Source: Paraburkholderia megapolitana (GTDB taxonomy: Bacteria; Pseudomonadota; Gammaproteobacteria; Burkholderiales; Burkholderiaceae). From it: DNA of 64,000 nucleotides. Position 1 is the stretch's first letter; each line of letters starts with the position of its first letter. The notes beneath the pieces are model-generated. The model worked only from the letters and a program-made list of their open reading frames with translations. It ran no database searches and was not told the DNA's origin. Where the stretch lies: assembly GCF_007556815.1 (NCBI RefSeq), contig NZ_CP041743.1:1426001-1490000 (forward strand), in the 5' to 3' direction. Made by a program: the position numbers and the translations under genes. Below are positions 56,424-64,000 of this stretch, one piece after another.

Positions 56424-59279
56424 CTACGTACGCGGCACACCATCTTCGACGAGTATAGCCACCGGCATCGCCGCAAGCACATCGCGCAGATACAACAGAC
56501 CCGTGTCGTCGGCTTTTGGCGCAGCGGGGCTCAGACAATCGAACAACGCGCGCGAGGCGAGATCGCGAGGCAACACCACCGCGGTGTCACCCCATGCGTT
56601 ACTGTCGACCCACGGCGTATCGCCAGCGGAATCGAGCAGTGACATGGCGAGCCGTGTCGCGACGACAACAGCCCACGCATTGCCGTGCCGCCGCGCGAAC
56701 GCGATTGCATGTTCGGCATGCGCGCCTTGCACATCGAGCGGCAGATAGGTACCGTCGCTCAACAACGCGGGCAGATGAGTGCGCAACGCGAGGCCGCGCT
56801 GCACGATCGCGAGTTTCACGCGGCCGCTGCGCCAGTCGGCGAGATGCGCCGAGGGTGGCATATCGATGGACCCAGCGAGCCACGCATGACGTTGTGCGAA
56901 ATCGACCGGCCTGCGGTTGTCCGGATCGACGAGGCTGAAGTCCCACAGTTCGGTGCCCTGATACAGATCGGGCACGCCTGGCGATGTCAGCCGCAGCACG
57001 GTCTGCTGCAAGCTGTTGATCGCCCCCGCGCGCGCCACGCGCACGACGAGCTCCGACAACTCATGCAGGAATCCGTCGCGCCGCTGCGGCGCGAGGATAT
57101 CGAACAGAAAGTCGCGGCAGGCGTTCTCATATGCGCCATCCTGCATGCGCCATCCGGTGCGCAGCTTGGCTTCGCGCAGCGCCTTCAATTGCCATTGGGC
57201 GACGCGTTGCGCAAGCGCCTCGACGCCGGCTACGTCGTCGGGTGCGAGATCGAGCGGCCAGGAGCCCACCAGTGTTTGATAAAGCACCGCTTCCGCGGCA
57301 GGACCCGGCGCCCAGTAATCGCCCTCGTTACCCGACGCGATATGCGCATCCGGCATCCGCCGATGCGGCGCATTCAGCGTCGACCAGCGCCGCAGCGTCG
57401 CGCTCCAGTCGTGTGCGATCTCGCTCAACACCGCGAGCCGCGCGCGCAGGTCCTCACCGCGCTTGTGATCGTGCGTCGCGGTAGCCAGCAGCGCGTGCGG
57501 AAAGCGCCGCGCACGTGCGAGGTTGGCCGAATGAAACTGCTCGACCGTCAGCGCGAATTCGCCGGGATCGGAGCCAACCTCGTTGCGCGACAGCAGACGG
57601 CCATAGCGGTAGCCCGCGGTATCTTCGATTGCTTTAGCTGCGACGGGCGCGGTGAGTTGAGCGAACACTGTCTGGGCCGTGCGGCGCGAGATGATCGCGT
57701 GACTGTTCTGCGTGGCACCGCTGTCATCGCCATCCAGAGCGGTTCGACCAAGCCATGTATCGACATGCTCGAGCACCGCGTGATCGGCCAGCGGCAGCAC
57801 GCGCTTCGCCGCATCGAGCGCCGCATCGAACCATACGTTGTCGGTTTCGCTACGTACACCGTTCTGCGGATAGATCCGGTACACCAGAAAATGCGCGACC
57901 AGTTCCGCCACCACGCGCCGGATCGCGGTGAACGTGAAGTCGCGCGTGGTTGTGCTTTCGCGCGCGATGCGGTGCAACGCGCGGGCAGCACGATCCAGTT
58001 CCGCCGAGAGGTTCTCCACGAGAATCTTGCGTCGCGCGGCAAGCGCTTCGTCGGCGAATACCGCGCTGCGTCCGCTCAGTTCCGCCCACGTTGCCGCAAG
58101 CGGTTCGGCGCCGGCAGGATCGTGCAACAGCGCGCCCACGTCGTTCATGAAGTCGTAGCCGGTCGTGCCATCGACGGGCCAGTCCTCGCGTAGCGTTTCG
58201 TCGCGTGCGAGAATCTTCTCGACCACGAGGTAAGGCGCATCGCTACGCAGCTCCATGAGCCGCTGACGCAGCCGCTGACAATATTCGCGCGGTTCGGCAA
58301 GCCCGTCGATATGATCGATCCGCACACCGTCGATCGTGCCTTCCGCGTACAGCCGGAATATCAGTGCATGCACCGCTTCGAATACTTCGGAGCGTTCGAC
58401 GCGCAACCCGCCAAGCGCACCGATATCGAAGAAGCGCCGCCAGTTCACCTCGTCGGATGCGGTGCGCCACCACGCGAGCCGGAAATGCTGACGTTCGAGC
58501 AGACGATGCAGACGGTCGTGCGCTGCCAGTGCGTTGGGGGAGTCGGTGGCTTCTCCGCTAGCCGGAGCGTACGTTTGCAATGCTGCATCGATCGCTGCCG
58601 TGCCGTGTTGCGCCGCGTATTCGCGCAATACATCGCGTGCCGCGGCGGCGCGTGGATGATCGGCGGGTTGCGTGGTGAGCCCAGCGAAGCGTTCGGCCAG
58701 CGCATTCAAATCCGCATGATTCGCGGCCTGGAGGATCGACGGGTAATCGACTGGGCACACGGGGCAAATATGTTCGCCGTAGCCGATGACAAATCGCCCA
58801 CTGTCCGCCGCAAAGCGCAGCACGATGTTGCCCGCATTCAGTTCGTCGCCATACGACCCGCCGAGAAACGGCATCAGCACCTTGCCGCGCAGCGCAGGAT
58901 CGGGCGAGTGCCAGTCGACATCGAAATGCCGCGCATACGCGCTGTGCCGTCCCCATTCGAGAATATCGAGCCACCATGCGTTGTGTGCGCCGCCCACGCC
59001 CATATGATTCGGCACGACGTCGACGATCAGTCCCATGCCGCGGGCATGCAGTGCGTCGGCGAGCCGCTTGAGCGCCGCTTCGCCGCCGCATTCCTCGCTG
59101 ACCCGGCTGTAGTCGATGGTGTCGTAGCCATGCAGCGAGCCAGGTTGCGCAGTCGTGATGGGCGACGCGTACAGGTGGCTCACACCGAGCATGGCGAAAT
59201 AGTCGAGCTGAGCGAGCGCGTCGCCGAACGTGAAGTCCCGGTGGAACTGGAGCCTGAGTGTGGAGCGCGGGGCAGTCAT
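56424..59279 (-). CDS. treY: Maltooligosyltrehalose synthase
   Basis: Converts the reducing end of maltooligosaccharides to a trehalosyl unit (TreY, GH13). The 951-residue protein has SLHGYDTIDYSRVSEECGGE, VDVVPNHMGVGG, the catalytic region GVRIDHIDGLAEP and VEKILARDETLREDW. ATG 59279 overlaps the stop of malQ (ATGA), and the open frame further upstream is inside malQ. Last gene of the operon; its product is the substrate of TreZ. Confidence 0.95.
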   Translation of the reverse strand: MTAPRSTLRLQFHRDFTFGDALAQLDYFAMLGVSHLYASPITTAQPGSLHGYDTIDYSRVSEECGGEAALKRLADALHARGMGLIVDVVPNHMGVGGAHNAWWLDILEWGRHSAYARHFDVDWHSPDPALRGKVLMPFLGGSYGDELNAGNIVLRFAADSGRFVIGYGEHICPVCPVDYPSILQAANHADLNALAERFAGLTTQPADHPRAAAARDVLREYAAQHGTAAIDAALQTYAPASGEATDSPNALAAHDRLHRLLERQHFRLAWWRTASDEVNWRRFFDIGALGGLRVERSEVFEAVHALIFRLYAEGTIDGVRIDHIDGLAEPREYCQRLRQRLMELRSDAPYLVVEKILARDETLREDWPVDGTTGYDFMNDVGALLHDPAGAEPLAATWAELSGRSAVFADEALAARRKILVENLSAELDRAARALHRIARESTTTRDFTFTAIRRVVAELVAHFLVYRIYPQNGVRSETDNVWFDAALDAAKRVLPLADHAVLEHVDTWLGRTALDGDDSGATQNSHAIISRRTAQTVFAQLTAPVAAKAIEDTAGYRYGRLLSRNEVGSDPGEFALTVEQFHSANLARARRFPHALLATATHDHKRGEDLRARLAVLSEIAHDWSATLRRWSTLNAPHRRMPDAHIASGNEGDYWAPGPAAEAVLYQTLVGSWPLDLAPDDVAGVEALAQRVAQWQLKALREAKLRTGWRMQDGAYENACRDFLFDILAPQRRDGFLHELSELVVRVARAGAINSLQQTVLRLTSPGVPDLYQGTELWDFSLVDPDNRRPVDFAQRHAWLAGSIDMPPSAHLADWRSGRVKLAIVQRGLALRTHLPALLSDGTYLPLDVQGAHAEHAIAFARRHGNAWAVVVATRLAMSLLDSAGDTPWVDSNAWGDTAVVLPRDLASRALFDCLSPAAPKADDTGLLYLRDVLAAMPVAILVEDGVPRT

Positions 59280-61471
59280 GGTGTATCGGACTGCGTGGGA
59301 GCGGAAGCGGACGCGGGTGCAGAAGCGCGACGCGCGCGATCGACCGCCAGCAGCCGGTCGCAGAATGTCGGGTCCGTGAAGAGTTCGTCGATCGGCAACA
59401 CCAGACGACGTCGCCAGTTCGGATGCTCGTCGATCGAACCCGGCAGGTTCGGTTGATCGGTCAGTGCCAGCAGATCTTCGAGCGGATACGCGACGAGCGG
59501 CGCAGGCGTGGCCGCGACGAACGCAAGCGCTTCGTCGACGGGCGCGTTGTCCTGCGATGGCGCGGGCACGTCGTGCGCGGCGACGCCGGCTTGCTGGAAC
59601 GCGCGCCACAACGCATCGCGCTGGGCTGCGCGTTCGTCGAGCGCGAGCTGCACCGGGTCGCGACCGTCCGCGCGCGGCAGCGTCTGGCCGATGCGATTGC
59701 GCCACGCGATATCTTCGCCGCGCCACCAGCCGGTGACAGTCGGCAGGTCGTGCGTCGTCGTCGTCGCGATCGCGTTTGCGTCCCACGTGTGCGGTGCCTT
59801 GAAGCCGGCGCCACCGTCGGTGCATTCGAACCACATCACACGGATGCCGGCGAGGCCGTGATCGGTGAGCCGCTCGCGAAAGCCCGACGGTACCGTACCC
59901 AGGTCCTCGCCGATCACGATCGCGCGATGCCGCCACGATTCGAGCGCGATCAGACGCAGCAGGTCGTCGAGCGGATAGCGTAGATAGGCGCCGTCTTTTG
60001 CATGCGCACCTTCGGGCACGAGCCACAGTCGTCGCAAGCCGAGGATGTGATCGATGCGAATACCGCCCGCATGCGCGAACGCGGCGCGCAGCATGTCGAT
60101 GAACGCGGTGAAGCCCTGGTTGCGCATCGCGCGCGGCGAAAACGTTGTCAGGCCCCATGCCTGGCCGGCCTGGTTGAACAGATCGGGCGGCGCGCCAACC
60201 GACACGCGTTGCAGCATGTCGTCGCGATACGACCATGCGTGGCTACCGCCGCTATCGCAACCGACGGCGAGATCGGCAATCAAGCCGACCGCCATGCCGG
60301 CGTCGCGCGCGGCGTGCTGGGCATGCGATAACCCCTTGGCCGCGAGCCATTGCAGGAATAGATGAAACTCGACTTCGTGGCGATGCGCCTGCGCGAACGC
60401 TTCTACCTCTGCGCTGCGTGGGTCCTGTAGCGCGTCGGGCCAGTCGCGCCAGTAGCCCGAGCCGTTTTCCTGCGCCAGTTGATGCGCGTGCAGCGCTTCG
60501 AAGCGCGCGTGATCTTCGAGCGCGCGGCCGCCGCGTTCGCAGAAGCCGTGAAATTCGAGCGCGCGTGGACTCGGCGGCGTGCGCTCGTGTTCACAGAAAC
60601 GCTCGAATAGCGCGCGCAATACCCTGAGCTTGAGCGGCACCGCCTGCGGCCAGTCGATCAACGGTAGCTGTTCGAGTGTCTGCCACGCGTCGGCGGCGTG
60701 CGTGGACTCGAGCGCCGCGCGTGCGAGATCGGCGCCGAACACCGCAGCGGGATCGATGTGTGCAACGTTCACCCAGAGCCGCGACGACGGCGAATATGGA
60801 CTGAAGTTCTGCGGCGCCGCGCTGAACATCGCATGCGTCGGGCTGACCGCAAGCGCATGCGCGCCATGTTTCGCACTATCGATCGCAACGGAGGCCAGCG
60901 CCGAATAGTCGCCGATGCCGCCATCGCCGCTGCGCCGCAATCCATATAACTGCGCGCCGATGCCCCACAACGGCGGCGGCTGCGAACCCGCGCCATGCAG
61001 CGTCTGCCACGCATCGGCGACGGTGTAGCAGCGCGGCGGTGCAACAGCGAGCGTGATGCGTTGTTCGTTGATGACGAGCGTGTGATAACCGGCTTCGCCG
61101 ATCGGCGACAACAGCGCAATCTCACCCTTCGGCGCAGTAAAGCGACCATCGATCACCGCGCCGCTTTCCAGCTCGATCCGATAGCGGCTGCCCGAGCGAA
61201 TCGACGATGCGGGCAGCGCGATGCCGCGCTCGCATTCGGCGGTCAGCAGCGGCGGCAGCCTGCGGCCGGACTGTTCGCTGTCGATCAACGCCGTGCTGTG
61301 CCGCATCTGCGCGGCCGTGCCGCACGACAGACCGAGACATTCGAGCAGCAACGCGAGCGTTGCGTCGGGCACGCGCTGCGTGGTTCCGTGCGCATCGAAC
61401 CATTCGACCTCGAAGCCCGCGCGTGCCGCGAGACTGTCGATCGTATCGGTAGGGCGTCGGGTGGCGGTCAT
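59276..61471 (-). CDS. malQ: 4-alpha-glucanotransferase
   Basis: Disproportionates maltooligosaccharides (amylomaltase, GH77; 731 residues). Recognised by GAQLYGLRRSGDGGIGDYSAL, GIRIDHILGLRRLWLVP and the acid/base region VIGEDLGTVP. An N-terminal extension of about 150 residues precedes the catalytic domain, as in many bacterial MalQ. Its start overlaps the treZ stop and its stop overlaps the treY start (both ATGA). It supplies long glucans for TreY/TreZ or recycles the short ones. Confidence 0.94.
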   Translation of the reverse strand: MTATRRPTDTIDSLAARAGFEVEWFDAHGTTQRVPDATLALLLECLGLSCGTAAQMRHSTALIDSEQSGRRLPPLLTAECERGIALPASSIRSGSRYRIELESGAVIDGRFTAPKGEIALLSPIGEAGYHTLVINEQRITLAVAPPRCYTVADAWQTLHGAGSQPPPLWGIGAQLYGLRRSGDGGIGDYSALASVAIDSAKHGAHALAVSPTHAMFSAAPQNFSPYSPSSRLWVNVAHIDPAAVFGADLARAALESTHAADAWQTLEQLPLIDWPQAVPLKLRVLRALFERFCEHERTPPSPRALEFHGFCERGGRALEDHARFEALHAHQLAQENGSGYWRDWPDALQDPRSAEVEAFAQAHRHEVEFHLFLQWLAAKGLSHAQHAARDAGMAVGLIADLAVGCDSGGSHAWSYRDDMLQRVSVGAPPDLFNQAGQAWGLTTFSPRAMRNQGFTAFIDMLRAAFAHAGGIRIDHILGLRRLWLVPEGAHAKDGAYLRYPLDDLLRLIALESWRHRAIVIGEDLGTVPSGFRERLTDHGLAGIRVMWFECTDGGAGFKAPHTWDANAIATTTTHDLPTVTGWWRGEDIAWRNRIGQTLPRADGRDPVQLALDERAAQRDALWRAFQQAGVAAHDVPAPSQDNAPVDEALAFVAATPAPLVAYPLEDLLALTDQPNLPGSIDEHPNWRRRLVLPIDELFTDPTFCDRLLAVDRARRASAPASASAPTQSDTP

Positions 61472-63372
61472 GCGCGTTGCTCCGGATGCGCGAACTTGCG
61501 CGCGTCGTGACGCAACGCGTATTCGCCGACGTCGCCGGTCAGCCACGCGATGCACGCGTACGCCGGCAGTTCGTGCGCGTCGGCGCGCTCGCGTGCGCGG
61601 GGCGGCGTTTCGAAGATGACCTTGCCGTCGGGTTTGGCGTCTACCGGTAGCAGCACGGCGTCTTGCGCGAGGTTCAACGCAATCGACAGCGTTTGCCCAT
61701 CGCCGAGCCGCCAGCGTGCGACCAGTGCATCCGCGTCGGTACCGTCCTTTGAGGCGAGCACGCGTGCGCCCAGTGCGCGCGCATGCGCGAGTCGCGGTGC
61801 AATCAGTTTTGCGCGCACCGTTAGCGCCGATTTATAGAAGTGCATCCAGCTACGCCGTTCGTCTACGTCCGGCGTATCGCGCGGTGAAGATGCAGCAAAC
61901 GTGCGTGGATCGTTCGGATCGGGAATCTGTGCGCGGCGGCTTTCGTCGCTGAACGCGGGGAAGCGCGCGAACTCGCGACGACGTCCCTCACGCACCGCTT
62001 CGGCGAGGTCGCCGGTGTAGTCGGTGAAAAACAGGAACGGCTGCTGCGAACCGTACTCTTCATCCATAAAGAGCATCGGGATTTGCGGCGACAGCAGCAA
62101 CAGCGCGGTGGCCGCGCGCAGCGCATCGTCGGAACACAGCGTGCGCAGCCGTTCACCGAACGCGCGGTTGCCGATCTGATCGTGGTTTTGCAGAAACATC
62201 ACAAATGAAGTGGACGGCAAGTGCGCGCTCGGTTCACCGCGCGGTGCGCCGTCGTGAATCGGCGAGCCTTCGCCCTGATACGCAAACCCCTCGCCGAGTA
62301 CGCGCGCGAGCTTGCGAATCGGCTGCTCGGCATACGCGCGATAGTAGCCGTCGTGTTCGCCCGTCAGCAGCACATGCAGCGAGTTGTGCGCATCGTCGTT
62401 CCACTGTGCGTCGAAATCGGTGTCGAGCAGGCTCGCCGTGTTGCGCTCGTTCTCGAGCACGAGGTAGATGTGCCGGCCGTGCTGCATCCTCGCGCGGATG
62501 TGCTCTGATAGTTCGCGCAACCAGTCGTCGTTGGCGATCGCATGGACCGCATCGATACGCAAACCGTCGAAGCGATATTCGTTGAGCCAGTAGAGCGCGT
62601 TGTCAAAGAAGAACTCGCGCACTTCGGTCCGCGAAAAATCGATGGCCTGACCCCACGGCGTGTGCGTGCCGTCGCGAAAGAACGGCTTCGCATACTGGTT
62701 CAGATAGTTGCCGTCCGGGCCGAAGTGGTTGTACACGACGTCGAGCAATACCGCGAGGCCGAGGCCATGCGCGGTGTCGATCAACGCTTTCAGTTCGTCG
62801 GGGCGGCCGTAAGCGGAGTCGGGCGCATACGGCAGTACGCCGTCGTAGCCCCAGTTGTGCGCGCCCGGAAAGTCGTTGAGCGGCATCAGTTCGATGGCGG
62901 TGACGCCGAGTTCCACGAGCGCGGGCAACCGTTTCATCACGCCCGCATAACCGCCGAGCGCGCCCACATGCAGTTCGTACAGCACCGCCTCTTCCCACGG
63001 TCTGCCATGCCAGCGTGTGTGCTGCCACACGTACGCGCGCGGATCGATCACTTCGCTTGGGCCATGCACGTCCTGCGGCTGGAAGCGCGACGCGGGGTCG
63101 GGCACCGCGAGACCGCTATCGAGCTGGTACCGGTACAGCGTGCCCGCGCCGCAGGCGGCTTCGGCCTCGAACCAGCCGTTACCGGTCGGCGTCATGTCGA
63201 GCGCGCCCTGCTGCGGACCGCTTTCGATCGTCACCTGCACCGCGTTGCACGACGGCGCCCAGAAGCGAAACCGCGTGCGCGGTTTTGCACTCGCCGCGCC
63301 GACCAGTTGTGCGCCGAACGGCAGGCAATGCGCATGATGATGCGCGTGAGGATCGATCGGATGGTCGGACAT
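61468..63372 (-). CDS. treZ: Maltooligosyltrehalose trehalohydrolase
   Basis: Releases free trehalose from the product of TreY (634 residues, GH13). An N-terminal CBM48-like segment (FRFWAPSCNAVQVTIESG) precedes the catalytic TIM barrel (GLRIDAVHAI, LENERNT). The sequence DVVYNHFGPDGNYL is typical. ATG 63372 gives the usual start; the earlier in-frame ATG at 63411 overlaps glgX. It overlaps malQ by ATGA and starts 35 bases from the glgX stop. Confidence 0.95.
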   Translation of the reverse strand: MSDHPIDPHAHHHAHCLPFGAQLVGAASAKPRTRFRFWAPSCNAVQVTIESGPQQGALDMTPTGNGWFEAEAACGAGTLYRYQLDSGLAVPDPASRFQPQDVHGPSEVIDPRAYVWQHTRWHGRPWEEAVLYELHVGALGGYAGVMKRLPALVELGVTAIELMPLNDFPGAHNWGYDGVLPYAPDSAYGRPDELKALIDTAHGLGLAVLLDVVYNHFGPDGNYLNQYAKPFFRDGTHTPWGQAIDFSRTEVREFFFDNALYWLNEYRFDGLRIDAVHAIANDDWLRELSEHIRARMQHGRHIYLVLENERNTASLLDTDFDAQWNDDAHNSLHVLLTGEHDGYYRAYAEQPIRKLARVLGEGFAYQGEGSPIHDGAPRGEPSAHLPSTSFVMFLQNHDQIGNRAFGERLRTLCSDDALRAATALLLLSPQIPMLFMDEEYGSQQPFLFFTDYTGDLAEAVREGRRREFARFPAFSDESRRAQIPDPNDPRTFAASSPRDTPDVDERRSWMHFYKSALTVRAKLIAPRLAHARALGARVLASKDGTDADALVARWRLGDGQTLSIALNLAQDAVLLPVDAKPDGKVIFETPPRARERADAHELPAYACIAWLTGDVGEYALRHDARKFAHPEQRA

Positions 63373-63407
63373 GATTCGTAACCCTTCGGTTGAATGCCAC
63401 CGCATCG

Positions 63408-64000
63408 TCAAGCTTGCGGCGGATCTTCGTCGCTTTCGTCAACTTCGTCGATTCCGCTGACTTCATCCAGTGTCGTACTGTCCACGATTCCGGCCGGTTC
63501 GACAGTCGGCTCGGCAGGCGGCGTCGCCAGCACGCGTTCGGCGGCGCGCCATGCGGCGAACCAGTCCGCTGTGCCTGTCGGTTGTGCGGCCAGCAGCGCG
63601 AAACCATGCGCTTCGATCGACAACTGAGGCGTGGCGAGCGCATACGGTGCCACTTCGGACTGTGCCGTATCGAGCAGCACGTGCCATTCCAGCTGCGGCG
63701 CGGGCGGCGTGAACTGCAGCGTATTGGCCGACGCGTTCAGCATCATCAACAATACTTCCGTTTCTCCATCGCGTCCCGGACCGGCGCGGCGCAATGTCAG
63801 CGCGCGTCCTTCGGGGTCCTGCCACGCTTCGGTGGAGAGCGGTTCGCCGCGTTCGTCGAACCAGCCGATGTCATGTACTCCCGGCAGCACCTCGCGGTCG
63901 CCGAACAGGAAGCGGGTTTCGCGCAGCAGCGGATGTTGCTTGCGCAATGCGATCAGCCGCGCGACGAAGGCAGTCATGCGTCGCCCGTCGTCGGTCGCTG
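63408..64000 (-). CDS. glgX: Glycogen debranching enzyme GlgX, C-terminal part (runs off the right edge)
   Basis: C-terminal 197 codons of a GH13 debranching enzyme. DGRRMTAFVARLIALRKQHP and GDREVLPGVHDIGWFDERG are typical of the GlgX end, followed by the beta-sandwich C-domain (LLMMLNASANTLQFTPP). An acidic tail (DEVDESDEDPPQA) completes it. The frame is open at the right edge, so the start is outside. It leads the glgX-treZ-malQ-treY trehalose operon. Confidence 0.88.
   Translation of the reverse strand, partial: ATDDGRRMTAFVARLIALRKQHPLLRETRFLFGDREVLPGVHDIGWFDERGEPLSTEAWQDPEGRALTLRRAGPGRDGETEVLLMMLNASANTLQFTPPAPQLEWHVLLDTAQSEVAPYALATPQLSIEAHGFALLAAQPTGTADWFAAWRAAERVLATPPAEPTVEPAGIVDSTTLDEVSGIDEVDESDEDPPQA

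Overview
The window reads as a high-GC betaproteobacterial chromosome, most probably Paraburkholderia/Burkholderia and most likely its second chromosome. The evidence is the conserved gene order mdh / gntR-sdhCDAB-sdhE-gltA, leuC-entericidin-leuD-leuB-asd-fimV-truA-trpF-trpB-methyltransferase-trpA-accD, then folC-dedD-cvpA-purF-metZ.

Layout. 1-7206: TCA-cycle block (mdh on the minus strand, a GntR regulator beside a perfect 24-bp palindrome, sdhCDAB, sdhE, gltA, intrinsic terminator). 7265-11230: a large trimeric autotransporter adhesin gene on the minus strand, then about 0.7 kb of AT-richer DNA without a recognisable gene. 11965-14333: divergent AraC regulator and a DUF1479 (YbiU-like) gene. 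14562-19480: leucine genes and asd, the latter preceded by a possible leader-peptide attenuator. 19618-27572: fimV-like gene, truA, trpF, trpB, an orphan DNA methyltransferase, trpA, accD. 27573-about 42300: an inserted island (below). 42323-48190: folC, dedD (frameshifted), cvpA, purF, and metZ behind a SAM-II-like riboswitch with terminator. 48524-56394: small genes, a second AraC regulator, an FKBP, a degenerate histidine kinase, a CorC/HlyC-family protein, a phospholipase D-like protein, a TauE/SafE permease and an M19 dipeptidase-like protein. 56424-64000: minus-strand trehalose/glycogen operon glgX-treZ-malQ-treY with ATGA overlaps.

The most unusual region is the island separating accD from folC, which are normally neighbours. 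It starts with decayed remnants of a haemagglutinin-like exoprotein and of an IS30-type transposase. It then carries a two-partner secretion pair: an FhaC/CdiB-like transporter and a 2754-codon FhaB/CdiA-like exoprotein split by one in-frame amber codon. The exoprotein ends in a toxin-like domain that looks like an alpha/beta hydrolase (Ser-Asp-His candidates). Its stop codon overlaps the first of five tandem, paralogous, Cys-rich lipoprotein genes with an almost invariant C-terminal 40 residues. Pieces of the toxin domain or its junction lie before the third, fourth and fifth copies. Two further unrelated lipoprotein genes close the island. I read this as a contact-dependent-inhibition-like locus with a displaced toxin/immunity array whose immunity proteins act in the periplasm, which fits a membrane- or envelope-directed toxin. 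The immunity role and the enzymatic class are inference.

Gene calls in the core regions rest on motif recognition and conserved gene order; no database searches were possible.
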